Origin: Lampris incognitus
Lineage: Eukaryota > Chordata > Actinopteri > Lampriformes > Lampridae
Direction: 5' to 3'
Length of the DNA: 64,000 nucleotides
Assembly (NCBI RefSeq): GCF_029633865.1
Contig: NC_079222.1
Coordinates: forward strand, 32,488,830 to 32,552,829
Made by a program: the position numbers and the translations under genes. The notes under the pieces are model-generated. The model made no database searches and was not told the origin of the DNA. It saw only the letters and a program-made list of their open reading frames with translations. Shown here in pieces: positions 48,615 through 59,229 of this stretch (positions within the stretch are counted from its first letter, which is position 1; each line of letters starts with the position of its first letter).

Positions 48615-48978
48615 GGGCAGCATGGTGGCGCAGTGGTTAGCACGATCACCTCACGGCAAGAAGGTCCTGGGTTCGAGCCCCGGGGTAGTCCAACCTTGGG
48701 GTCGGCCCGGGTCATCCTCTGTGTGGAGTTTGCACGTTCTCCCTGTGTCTGCGTGGGTTTCCTCCGGGTGCTCCGGTTTCCTCCCACAGTCCAAAGACAT
48801 GTAGGTCAGGTGACTCGGCCATACTAAATTGTCCCTAGGTGTGTGTGTGTGTGTTGGCCCTGTGATGGCGTGGAGGCCTGTCCAGTCTCCCCGCCTGCCG
48901 CTCAATGACTGCTGGGTTAGGCTCCAGCATCCCCTTGACCCTGAGAGCAGGATAAGCGGTTTGGATAATGGCTGGATG
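48615..48978 (+). mobile_element. Family alpha SINE, near full length
   Basis: Box A GGTGGCGCAGTGGTTAGC, box B GGTTCGAGCCC, standard body, tail reduced to ATAATGGCTGGATG. It abuts the antisense 5S-SINE at 48979 head-to-head at their 3' tails. Confidence 0.9.
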
Positions 48979-49482
48979 ATAACTACATTTATGTAGCACT
49001 TTCTCTAGCCACCCAAAGTGCTTCACATTGAAGGGGGTAACTCACTTCAACCACCACCAATGTGTAGCACCCACCTGGGTGATGCACGGCAGCCATTTTG
49101 CACCAGAATGCTCACCACACATCAGCTTGAGGTGGAGAGGGAGGAATCATTGAGCCAATTACATTAGGTGGTCAGATGGAGAGAGCCAGGTTGGGAATTT
49201 TGTCAGGACACCGGGGACCCCCCTACTCTTTGTGATAAGTGCCATGGGATCTTTAATGACCACAGTGAGTCAGGGCCTCGGTTTAACGTCTTATCCGAAG
49301 GACGACATTTCCTACAGTACAGTGTCCCCGTCACTGCACTGGGGCATTGGGATTTGATATTTGTTGTTTTTATAAGGACCAGAGGGAAGACTGCCCCACC
49401 AAACACCACTTCTGGGCAGCAACTCAGTTTCCCCGGGAGGTCTCTCATCCAAGTACTAACCGAGCCCACACCTACTTAGCTA
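48979..49482 (-). mobile_element. 5S rRNA-derived SINE, copy 3, antisense, head truncated
   Basis: The minus strand shows AAGTAGGTGTGGGC, CTTGGATGAGAGACC, then the common body and an end in CTACATAAATG. About 45 bp of the 5S-like head before box A are missing. Confidence 0.85.
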
Positions 49483-50059
49483 AAAGATGATTATTTTGAC
49501 CTTATCAATGACTCGGGATTCGTGCGAAATAATTAACAGCAGCCCCACGTATCATACAGGGTACCACGAGAGGAACTGAGTGGACGTTGCCCCATCAGGT
49601 GAATTTTGTGCCCCCTCAGCAATGCTGTGCTGCTCATCACTAGCGGTGGCTGAGCGTCAGGTGGTGAAAGATTGGGTTGTTGATAATTCATAAAAGCCGC
49701 AGGGGGGAAAAAAAGCCTTCCAAGTTTTGAGATGAAAATAAAAAAAAAAGAAAACGGTCGATGAGTAGGAGGTTGACAGAATGTGGGCTGTCAGCTGAAC
49801 AAGGGTTCTTTATGAAATCTCAATTGGCGCATTAACAGGAAGCATTACCATGTGCCAGGCACACACTGCAAGGCGTTCTGGCTGCAGATGGATGTTTTGC
49901 TTCCGGTCCGGAATAAACGACAGGCTATATAAATAACGTCGAACCGTCTCAGCTGTTCTCTCTTCACTGAGTAGCAAAGCAAAATGTTTCTGTATTTGAA
50001 TACATTTCATACAGTAACGTGCATGGATACGTAGACACGTTAGCCCTCGGCTAACGGGT
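49483..50059. other. No gene seen
   Basis: Unassigned. Confidence 0.4.
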
Positions 50060-50131
50060 CAAGAGATTTTAGTCGACTGGTTAACGTTGTCGCTTGCGGA
50101 GTGGGAGACACGGGTTCGCGTCCCGGCTGTG
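50060..50131 (+). repeat. tRNA-like sequence (SINE head), not a functional tRNA
   Basis: TAGTCGACTGGTTAACG (box A-like) and GGTTCGCGTCC (box B, 50113-50123) at tRNA-like spacing. I could not fold a convincing acceptor stem, so I regard it as a SINE head. It is followed at once by a fragment of family alpha in the other orientation. Confidence 0.5.
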
Positions 50132-50140
50132 TCCATCGCG

Positions 50141-50231
50141 TCCATCCATTATCCAAGCCTATCCCAGCAGTCATTGGGTGGCAGGCGGGGGAGGGGGGGG
50201 ACACCCTGGACAGGCCCCCAGGCCATCACAG
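50141..50231 (-). mobile_element. Family alpha SINE, short 3' fragment
   Basis: ATTATCC, CCTATCCCAGCAGTCATTGG and ACACCCTGGACAGG match the family. The usual AACCGCTTATCCTGCTCTC segment is deleted. Confidence 0.8.
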
Positions 50232-50740
50232 ATATCGCTAGACAGATAGGACAGAGAGACATCACACATCCTCCTTTAGGTAATCAAAATGTCAAGGATA
50301 AAAATGTAACAACACAATTACAAGATCTGCTTTACTTGAGGAGCCTCACCCAGGAGGCCGCGAAAGAGATTGCATTTTCAAGGATTACACACAAAAACAA
50401 AACAAAAACAAAAAAGCTGTAAGTAAATCAGGACAAGGTATATTTCACTTCTGATTGCCCCCACAGATAAAAAGGAATTCATTTTAAGGTAGTAGACTAC
50501 ATACACTTTTGAAATGACGTCCCGAGAACAAAAAATAAATCGGGTAATAAAGGTCTCTATTGTAATGAGATAGACACAAACATTTTTTTTTTTTGCAATG
50601 ATGTTGACTCCTTCTGGTACTCATGACATAACTCGTTATTGCCATTCCAGCATCCCTAATGGAGAACATCAAATCTGTGGCGTTCTTAGAAAACAAGCCT
50701 TTCCATTTTATAGTCCATAACATTTCCACTTTAGCCAAAT

Positions 50741-50844
50741 GTCCATCCATTATCCTGCTCTCAGGGTCGCGAGGATGCTGGAGCCTATCCCAGCAGTCAT
50801 TGGGCGGCAGGAGGGGCGACACCCTGGACAGGCGGCCAGGTCAT

Positions 50845-50877
<33 letters not shown>

Positions 50878-51070
50878 GGGCAATTTAGTATGGCCGATTC
50901 ACCTGACCTACAGGTCTTTGGACTGTGGGAGGAAACCCACGCAGACATGGGGAGAACATGCAAACTCCATACAGAGGACGACCCGGGACGACCCCCAAGG
51001 CTGGACTACCCCGGGGCTCGAACCCAGGACCTTCTTGCTGTGAGGCGACCACGCTAACCACTGCGCCGCC
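50741..51070 (-). mobile_element. Family alpha SINE, 3' part of a U6-SINE chimera
   Basis: Minus-strand order: head with box A GGCGGCGCAGTGGTTAGC and box B GGTTCGAGCCC, body, short CA array (50847-50873), ATGG tail at 50741. Immediately upstream on the same strand is U6 sequence (51071-51139). The direct repeat TTTAGCCAAAT occurs at 50730-50740 and 51140-51150, outside the combined unit, not at the SINE head. SINE and U6 were therefore inserted together. Confidence 0.93.
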
Positions 51071-51139
51071 AAAAATGTGGAGCGCTTCACGAATATGCGC
51101 GTCATCCTTGCGCAGGGGCCATGCTAACCTTCTCTGTAT
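51071..51139 (-). ncRNA. U6 snRNA 3' portion, retroposed (pseudogene)
   Basis: The minus strand reads TACAGAGAAGGTTAGCATGG, CCCCTGCGCAAGGATGACGC, then GCATATTCGTGAAGCG and CTCCACATTTTT. This is U6 from about nucleotide 40 (the ACAGAGA box) to its 3' oligo-T end, with a few substitutions. The 5' stem-loop and the first ~39 nt are missing, so it is not a functional spliceosomal RNA gene. It is fused at its 3' end to the SINE head. Confidence 0.93.
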
Positions 51140-51247
51140 TTTAGCCAAATATATAATTCATAAATGCTCAAGTTACAGATATGGGCACAAGTCCATGAGT
51201 ACTGGGATGGCATCCGGTGCTTTACCTGTGCCCCCGTCCATAGGGTT

Positions 51248-51459
51248 CAAGTCAAGTCAAGTCAGTTTTATTTGTATAGCCCAATTTCACAAATTACAAA
51301 TTTGCCTCATTGGGCTTTACAGCCACACAGCATCCTGTCCTTAGACCAGCTCCCTAAAAAGCCCCTTTAACAGGGAGGAGAAATAGGGAGAAAGCTCAGG
51401 GAGAGCAGCAGAGGAGGGATCTCTCTCCCAAGACGGACAACGTGCAATGGGTGTTGTGT
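51248..51459 (-). repeat. Fish interspersed repeat R, copy 2, truncated
   Basis: CAAGTCAAGTCAGTTTTATT, ATTACAAATTTGCCTCATTG and AAGACGGACAACGTGCAATG match repeat R. It is cut at 51459, where LTR-like sequence begins. Confidence 0.8.
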
Positions 51460-51966
51460 CGGGAATGGCATCCAATGTAAGACTTTGCCAAATCATTATG
51501 TCGTCTTCCTGTTTTATTTTGAAGTGCTTACCGGTCTTGTCCTTGTAGTTCCTGCCCCTGCTTTCGCCACCAGTCAGCCCCGTGTCTTCCACACCCTGTT
51601 CCTCGTTCCCTGATTAGCTCCTCAGCATTCACTATACGCCCCTGGTTGTCCTTGCCAGATGGGCTGCGGGGTTTGCCACCTGGTGGTCCAAAAGTTTTTT
51701 TGTCCTTGTGCACTTTGTGCCCGACTTACCTGTGCTTAACTCGACTGGCTGAACTTTGGACTCGTGTGTTTGCCGCCCGCCTCTTGCCTGTTGTGGACTG
51801 ACTTCCCCAGTAACCTGAGCTGAATCCGGAATCTGTTTACCCGCCTGCACAGCATACTGACTCCTTGGAGTCCTGACCCCTGGCTGCCTCTGCTTATTAA
51901 ACCAGGTTTTACCATATCGTCCTTGTCTGGGTTTCCTGTGTTTGGGTCCTCCCTGAGTTCGTAACA
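51460..51966 (+). mobile_element. Putative Ty3/gypsy-type solo LTR
   Basis: The segment has features recalled from fish gypsy LTRs: pyrimidine-rich body (CCCCTGCTTTCGCCACCAGT), a polyadenylation-like TTATTAAACCAGG near 51894 and the end GTGTTTGGGTCCTCC...GTAACA. No target duplication or matching internal region is visible, so borders are uncertain. Confidence 0.4.
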
Positions 51967-53025
51967 AGGCTAAATAGTGCCTTGTTTTACCAACGAGGAC
52001 TTGAACAACCACAACGTATCACATCATTTCTTGCCCCCCCCCCGATTGACGTCAGCTCCGCCATGTTGGTTCTGCCACGATGTCTTCTACTACACTACAA
52101 ATCAATGTTTTGTGTCAAACATACATATACAACAGCGCCCCTAGTGGGCGTGAGGGGGTAAAAAAAAACAAGAAAGCGCCTACCAAACGATCAAAGTGAT
52201 CTCGTACCTCAAATCTCTGATTTGAGAATTTTTTTTTAAGATATGAACGGTCGTTTGACAGCACTTCTCATCACCGCTGACGAAGAGTAGCCTTCTCTTC
52301 CTCTCCTTAGAGTTTGCCATGTCTTGCTTCCAGCCGATCCGGTTTTGATATGCAAATCGGCTGCCACTATAAGGTGTTTCCGCTTGGCTGCTTCCGCTCC
52401 TGTACTTTTCTTAACAGCCTTTCAACTGCGCCGTGGCGGGAGTAAGACGTGCCGTACTTCTCCTCGGAGTACTGACGTCCGCTCATTATCCTTCTGCAAA
52501 TATGCTTGCATTAAAACAATTACTTCATCATCACTATTCCCATCACATTTTGTTCCACGTCTGTGCACGCCGACATATAGTACATGCATACCCACACCAC
52601 GTGACCCCCGTGCAGCGCGTGCGTGCGTGCGCTGGTTTGTCATCGTCCTTCCCTTTACTTGAAATGTCCCATGTTTAACACTGCATGGCTTCTGATTTGC
52701 TGATTTAACTCCCACAGTTTCGACAGCTGTTGCGGTCCTCTCTGTACCTCTCTCGCTCTTTTTTTCTTTTTACTCCCTCCTACATCCCTCATTCTGTTCA
52801 CATTTTACCAGTTCTCCTGCTTTTACTTTTGTTCTTTTACCTTTTTTTTAACTTTTAAGATTGCCATTAACAGGAATGCCAGGGCCCAAGGTTTCCCGGC
52901 AGAGCATCTCCCAGGGCATCGCGCTGCCGCAGCCGGCTTGCCTTCTTCCCGTAGCGCGCCCTGGTGCCGTTGCTTCCCCGGGTAAACGCCGCACACATGT
53001 TATTAAAATATCTTTTTAATGGAAG
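51967..53025. other. No gene seen
   Basis: Unassigned 1.06 kb. Contains TGATATGCAAATCGG near 52348 and a CpG-richer patch at about 52900-52990. Confidence 0.4.
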
Positions 53026-53110
53026 AATAATCAGAATCAGAACCAGAATCAACTTTACTGGCCAAGTGTGCATGCGGACGAGGACTTCTGCCCCGGTATA
53101 CAGCTGTTCC
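53026..53110 (-). mobile_element. Rex-type LINE 3' tail fragment
   Basis: The minus strand ends TTGGCCAGTAAAGTTGATTC with ATTCTGATT repeats, similar to the end of the LINE at 7325. No coding part remains. Confidence 0.5.
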
Positions 53111-53148
53111 TAGCACTTGCAGGCATCTGTCACATAGGGGGAAAAAAT

Positions 53149-53590
53149 GGGGCGTCCAATGGGGCATATCGGTCTATTCCGTTGCCTAGCAACACGCGGA
53201 TTGCCGGTTCGAAACCCTGTGTCACCTCCGGCTTGGTCGGGCGTCTCTTCAGACACCATTGGCCGTGTCTGCTGGTGGGAAGCCGGATGTGGGTATGTAT
53301 CCTGGTCGCTGCACTAGCGCCTCCTCTGGTCGGGTGGGGCGCCTGTTCAGGGGGGAGGGGGAACTGGAGGGAATAGCGTGATCCTCCCACGCGCTACCCT
53401 ACCCCTCCCCCCCCGGCGAAACTCCTCACTGTCAGGTGAAAAAAGAAGCGGCTGGCGACTCCACATGTATTGGAGGAGGCATGTGGTAGTCTGCAGCCCT
53501 CCCCGGCTCGGAAGGGGGGGGGGTAATTGGTCAAATAAAATTGGTAGAAGAAGGGGGAAAATAGAAAAAATAAAAAAACGAACAAAAAAG
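53149..53590 (+). mobile_element. tRNA-derived SINE family beta, copy 2
   Basis: GGTCTATTCCGTTGCCTAGC and box B GGTTCGAAACC (53207-53217), then GCACTAGCGCCTCCTCTGGT, CTCACTGTCAGGTG and GGCTGGCGACTCCACATG, ending in an A-rich tail. Same family as 21266-21687. Confidence 0.85.
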
Positions 53591-53749
53591 GAAAAGATTA
53601 GAAGAAATGAATGGAACAAGAGCAGCACATTGGAGGCAAATTATCTAGCAGTTGTTTGTGTATTTACAATTTACATGTGCATTGTACTTTTGTGTTGCAT
53701 AAACACTTGTATTGCACATCGTAGATATGTTGGTAAGACATATACATAT

Positions 53750-53919
53750 CCATCCATCCATCCATCCATCCATCCATCCATCCATCCATCCATCCATCCA
53801 TCCATCCATCCATCCATCCATCCATCCAAACCGCTTATCCTGCTTTCAGGGTCACGGGGATGCTGGAGCCTATCCCAGCAGTCATTGGGCAGCAGGGGGG
53901 GGACACCCTGGACAGGGCA

Positions 53920-53982
<63 letters not shown>

Positions 53983-54014
53983 GGACAATTTAGTACGGCC
54001 GGTTCGCCTGACAT
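53750..54014 (-). mobile_element. Family alpha SINE, 3' half with ATGG and CA arrays
   Basis: ATCC/ATGG array 53750-53827, AACCGCTTATCCTGC, ACACCCTGGACAGG, CA array 53920-53978, CCTAGGGACAATTTAGTA. The tRNA-like head is missing. It lies close to the start of the L2 LINE remnant at 54090. Confidence 0.88.
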
Positions 54015-55016
54015 ATTTACATAATAAATGTCTATTCCTGCACCATACGTTTAAGTATTCACGAGAGAGGTGGCCTGTGGTGGGGGGCTGTTACTCTCAT
54101 CTGGTTTCTCTCTCGAATGTCTTAATCTGTTGGATATGCTTGTAACTGATGATAAAACGTTTTCAAAGTTCCGCTACAGCTCGCTATTCCTAGCCGCTAT
54201 CCTAAAACACGCTCTCATCACAGACTCTGCAGTGAATTTCTGTGATGCCTTTAATTTATCATCCTTTAATCCCTCTATATCCCCTCTCAATCCAGATGCA
54301 CTGTTAAATTCACTCAGTGATCAGTGCCTATCCGTCCTTGATGAAGTTGTACCGTTAAAAGCTAGGAAACAAAAATCACATTACCTCCTCAGGCTGAAGG
54401 ATCACATTCGTGCCCTTAGAGGACTCTGTTGAATATCAGAATGACAGTGGTAGGTCAAGTCTGAATTGGCACATAACACCCTTAAAAACCAAATGTTAAT
54501 TTACCAGAAGGCAGTTAAGGATGAGGGATTAGTGTACTTCTCTGAATTGATTTCAAGAAATAGGCTTTTTTTATCTAAGGTTCTGGAAAGAGTAATTTCA
54601 TCTCAATTAATTTCTTTTATGAGCACTAATAGCGTTTTTAACAGTTTCCAGTCGGGTTTGTGAGCACTTCATATTTCGAGACAGCTCTAGTTAAGGTCAC
54701 TAATGACCTACTGCTGACGGCAGACACAGGTGACTGCAAGATTTTAGTTCTTCTAGACTTAAGTGCTGCCTTTGACACAACTGATCACAGCATCCTCTTA
54801 CATGACTTGGAGACTTGGGTTGGCATCAAGGGCTCGGCTCTTAGTTTATTACACTCCTACCTCACCAACAGAAGTTAATTTGTTGTTCTGGGTAACTCCA
54901 CTTCCTTGATGGCTCAGTTGAATTGTGGTGTCCCTCAAGGTTCAGTTCTTGTCCCCCTTCTGTTTTCTATTTGCATGCTGCCCCTTTGCCAGGTAATTAA
55001 AAATCATGGTGTTTTT

Positions 55017-55678
55017 TAGAAAGAAAAGAAAGAAGAAAGCCACTTTATTTTGTCATTGTATTGCTACAATGAATTGTATTCTTACAACGTATTTGTCTTC
55101 TGCAATTAACCTATCCTATTGTATAAGTGCAGTAGGCAGCTGCAGCACCCGGGGACCAACTCCAGTTCTTCTTTCCATTGCCTTGGTCAGGGGCACAGGC
55201 AGGAGTATTAACCCTAAAAAGCATGTCCTTTGATGGGTTGAGGAAACTGGAGAACCCAGAGGAAACCCACACAGACACGGGGCGAATATGCAAACTCTAA
55301 GCAGAAAGGACCTGGTACAGCCTGGGTAGAGGCTAGTTCCCATCGATGCAGAGAACGGAAATGGAGTAGAGAACGGCCAACTGAGCATGCGCGAAATGCC
55401 TCTACCATGCCTCCACACGCCCCGTGTAGCATCCAGGCGCTAGGTTCTAGGAAGACCCACCCCTACTCTGCGTCTGATTAGCTAACTTTAACCCTAACCC
55501 CGCCCTAACCCTAACCTTAACCTACCCAAACAACGGAAGCAACGAGTACTTGCGCATGCTCAGTTGACCGTTCTCTGCATCGATGGGAACTAGCCTCTAC
55601 CGTACAGCCTGGGTTTTGAACCCAGGAGCTTCTTGCTGAGAGGCAACAGTGCTAACCACTGGATTGCCGCACCACCCA
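55017..55678 (-). mobile_element. tRNA-derived SINE family gamma inside the L2 LINE
   Basis: The right end (minus-strand 5') has box A GGTGCGGCAATCCAGTGG and box B-like TGGGTTCAAAACCC. The body includes GTTTGCATATTCGCCCCGTG and GGGTTTCCTCTGGGTTCTCC. The 3' end is CAATACAATGACAAAATAAA followed by GGCTTTCTTCTTTC and a TTTC-rich tail. The head resembles family alpha, but the 3' half is different. The flanks ATGGTGTTTTTT and ATGATGTGTTTTA are probably the target duplication. A 277-bp MITE splits it. Confidence 0.8.
55325..55601. mobile_element. MITE with 34-bp perfect terminal inverted repeats
   Basis: Starts GGTAGAGGCTAGTTCCCATC; the last 34 bp are the exact complement of the first 34. The target duplication GTACAGCCTG lies at 55315-55324 and 55602-55611 (10 bp; 13 bp if GGT is counted as target). 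Left arm has an 18-bp internal duplication near GAGAACGG. The interior contains CCCTAA-type telomere-like units (55490-55530). A 9-10-bp duplication with long terminal repeats fits Mutator-like elements, but this is inference. Confidence 0.9.
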
Positions 55679-56644
55679 CTAGGTAGTGATGATGTGTTTT
55701 ACCGTTTTTATGCTTATGACACTCAGTTATACATACCACTAAAATCCACAGATACTAGTGCCCTAGCCAATCTCACAACTTGCCTCTCTGACATTAAATC
55801 CTGGATGTCTGAACATTTTCTTAAATTTAATAATAAGTCTGAGATGATACTGTTTGGTCCCCCAAATATTATCGGCCTCTTTGGTGGTCTGTCAGGTAGT
55901 GTTAAGCAGGCTACTAGGAATCTTGAAGTAACAGTCAATGCTAACCTCAGTTCCGATAATCATATCAAACATGTTATCCAGTCATGCTTTCTCCAGCTCA
56001 AGGCAATCTCCAAAAACAGGCCATTTCTATCAATTAAAAAGTTGTTCATACTTTTATTTATTCTCGGCTTGACTATTGCAATGCACTTTACTCGGGTATC
56101 AGCAAGGGCTCTCTCCATTGTCCGCAGTTGGTAGAAAACACTGCTGCTCGGCTCATTACAAAGGCATGGCCATGTCGCTCCCATGCTTGCCTCCCTGTTA
56201 GCTACTCACTCCCTGAAAGCTAATCAAACTAAAATGCCTGTAATTATATCTGGTTGACATTTTGAAATGTAAAACTAGTTGTTGCACTGCACAGATGCCA
56301 CTGTGAGGGCCATGGTACTGTGCTGGCCTGTCCATAGTCTTTGACGTGCTCATAAGAACAGCTTAATTTCTACCCCCAGAGGAATCAGTTGTGTTTGGTA
56401 CACATTTTACATGTGTTTTAAAGGCTGGAGATAAAAAAAAAATGCTCCCTCTAGTAAGGAGTCCAGTGTTAAAAGAGCATATGCCAAACGCACTACAAAC
56501 GGAGCACGCAACAATAATATGAATTTACATCCTCAAGCTCTCAGGTATGAGAAATTGACAGACATATATGTAACCAAGACATTTGTCTCTCAGAAAAGGC
56601 TTCAGTGACTGGAGATTTTTTTTAAACAATATAAATGTTTCAGC

Positions 56645-57115
56645 CAAGTCAAGTCAGTTTTATTTGTGTAGCCCAAGATCACAAATTACAAATTTGCCTC
56701 AGGGGGCTTTACAGTAACACAACATCCTGTCCTTAGACCCTCGCATCGGATAAGGAACAACCCCCCCCCCAAAAAAAACAAACAAATCCAACAACCCTCT
56801 AACAAGGAGAAAAATAGGAATCAACCTCAGGGGGAGCAACAGAGGGAGAATTTATCCCCCAAGACGGACAACGTTGCAATGGATGTTGTGTTTACACAAT
56901 GTACAGAATAAAACATTGAAAGAGGATAACAGAATTAGAATGGAATTATACAATTTATGAAGAATATGATGCGCAGGATGCCAAGCAGTGTCCACACTCC
57001 ACCGGAACAGCCCAGGACCCGAGCCACGCGACCAGCATCACCATGTAGACCAAAAAAGAATAAAGAAAAAAATAGTCACACAGCTGAGTGAGGGAAGGAT
57101 ATAACATTGAAACAG
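56645..57115 (-). repeat. Fish interspersed repeat R, copy 3
   Basis: AAGTCAAGTCAGTTTTATTT, TTACAAATTTGCCTCAGG, AAGACGGACAACGTTGCAAT and, further in, the complement of the unit at 20990-21110 (ATGCCAAGCAGTGTCC, CACCATGTAGACC). This longer copy links repeat R to the duplicated segment at 20.6-21.1 kb. Confidence 0.8.
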
Positions 57116-59111
57116 GATAACAAAATTATATGGATTTATAAGTGGATGAATTTATTATTATTATTTTGTCAATACTAACTAAGCCTTCTGCAGGGCTGTG
57201 CTGGCAGTGTTAATCAAATACAAAATGACCACAGTGACTTCAATAAATAAGATGAGCAAAGAGGAGGAAAAGGAGTAGCTCACTAAAACATATCCAGATA
57301 TCCACAGTAATCAATGTCAGAGCCAAGATCTTCAAGACACTCAAAAAATATCCATTAGCAATCATCCCCTTTACATTTCAACAGGACTTTTTCAAATTTA
57401 GGCTTAGTGATTCCCATATGTAAAATCCTTTTTTGCTAGCCCCCTACCAGAAAAGTCAGATTGAAGTATCAGTCAAAAAGCAGCACCGCTAGTTTCCCCT
57501 ATTTGCAGCAGTGCACCCCACTACCCCCCCCATCTTCTTGTCCATATAAAGTCATGAAACAACATTTGCAATTAGCAGACAGCGTTGTTATTTATTTATT
57601 TTGCAAGGAAAGGGAAAAAAAAGCTTTATAAATTTGCAATCTACCAGAATATGTTTTTTTCAGTGTTGGATGTTTTCCTCCTTTTAGCCACACCATTTTG
57701 TAAAATTATTAAGAAACTTCTGTACAAATTAAATTATTTCTATTGTTGCTTTTGAGTACTATTATTATGAATGTAATTAAGTGCATCTCGGCATACCGTG
57801 ACAAGTAAATAGGATAATGGGAGCTTTAATTTGAGAAAAAAAAATCCAAAACTAACAAGTCAAATTGAATAAGTAAACACTGAACATGAAACTGCCTTAA
57901 GGCCAATGTGTCAATTTCAGTTAAGGATCAGATCAAAAACCATTTGTAAAAATCACTTGTGTGAGTACACATACACAGACACACACACACAGACACACAC
58001 ACACACACACGCACACATCAAAGCAGAAGCAGTTGACCACACAGGATTCATTCATGCAGACATTAAAACCCCATGATGATTATGACCAGAATGCTAAATG
58101 TAGTCGTGTCCATGTAGCGCTCCTGCATACATATTTTGTCATCTGATGGCAACTACATCCTATTTTTACCCCCTGTCATGTCCAGATTCATCATGGTCAA
58201 ATCCCAAAGCTGGTGCTGTGGTGTCACTGCAAATCCCCCCCTACAAAACCTGACATATCTTTTTTTTTAAGTTCTAGTCTTCTAATTTTATTTTGCAGTA
58301 GCAAGATTTACATTAACATAGAAATGCATCAGTTTGATTTTTTAAAAGGTGAAATTACATGTTAAATGTGTTAAACCAAGGACACAGTTTATGGTAAGAT
58401 TGATCTAAACTGCATTACGATATCCAGTCAAATCCAGGGCTGATCCCTGACCACAGATAGGATGGGAGAGTTAGCGTCTCAATCTCTAATAGCGGTGAAT
58501 CGTTCACTCCCCACATAAAAAAGGCTATTTTCAGAGCAGCGACGGGATGGGGGTGGGGGTGGGGGTGGGTGGTTGGGGGAGAGAGAATCAGAGATTCTTC
58601 TCCTTGTTATTGAATAATTTACACGCCCTGCTCGGGTACTCATTAAGGCGCTACGGTAGGCAGACAACATGGGGGAAGGTGGAAATGTGCCGATCGAGAG
58701 GGGTGCCGTCAAATGGAGGGGGAGAAGGATTGGACGTTGAGTCAGACGAGCGAGGAGAGAAGAATGAAACAATGTTGTCATATCAAGGGAAAGAAAAAAA
58801 GCTCTGGCGGTGTCATGATTAAAAGCGGTATCGGAGTTGAAGGGAAGGCGGGCGGAGGGGAGGGGGGCAGTTGCTCCCCTCGAAGCCACTTTTGCTTTGA
58901 TCTTCTTTGAACTTGGGGTATATCGACATGCTAAGGGAGCGTGGTTAAACTTGACTGATTGCAGTTATAAGGTACTGCTGGGTCTTTTGAGTTACGAGCC
59001 CCAAAAGAATGGAAAGGGATCAAAAACAGACGAAGTAAAGAAAGGACAAAGGGAGCAGAAGGGGGAGATGCAGGAAAAGAAGAAGAGAGTGGGTTTTTTT
59101 TTTACAGGATA
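57116..59111. other. No gene; CA array and G-rich tract
   Basis: About 2 kb unassigned. Contains an interrupted CA array (57969-58014) and a GGGGGT tract (58545-58580). Purine-rich open frames at 58.5-59.1 kb have no motif. Confidence 0.45.
58545..58580 (+). repeat. G-rich tract, G-quadruplex candidate
   Basis: Five runs of three to five G separated by one base (GGGATGGGGGTGGGGGTGGG), meeting the usual four-run pattern with minimal loops. Confidence 0.8.
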
Positions 59112-59117
59112 ATTAGA

Positions 59118-59145
59118 TAGCTAGCTAGCTAGCTAGCTAGCTAGC

Positions 59146-59229
<84 letters not shown>
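59118..59229. repeat. TAGC / TAGA tetranucleotide microsatellite
   Basis: TAGCTAGC units to about 59147, then TAGATAGA units to 59229. Confidence 0.95.

Larger units (their letters stand above)
54090..56230 (+). pseudogene. L2-type LINE interrupted by a SINE
   Basis: Left part 54090-55015: SSFNPSISPLNPDALLNSLS, CLSVLDEVVPLKAR, LISRNRLF, VLERVISSQLISFM, motif A VLLDLSAAFDTTDHSILLHD (near 54750) and motif [21 protein letters not shown] (near 54925), ending KNHGV. Right part 55683-56230: FYAYDTQLYIPLKSTDTSAL (motif C, ADD now AYD), ILFGPPNIIG, NRPFLSIKKLF, LATHSLK. The SINE at 55017-55678 sits exactly between KNHGV and the motif C segment. Several frameshifts and stops occur. The endonuclease is absent. 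Confidence 0.87.

Noticed and set aside
51071..51139. Functional U6 snRNA gene
   Set aside because: The first ~39 nt and the expected upstream promoter are absent, and a retroposition target duplication surrounds the fused unit.
52340..52380. Octamer ATGCAAAT and a TATA-like CTATAAGG as a possible promoter
   Set aside because: Both motifs are short and expected by chance at this length; no first exon or CpG island follows.
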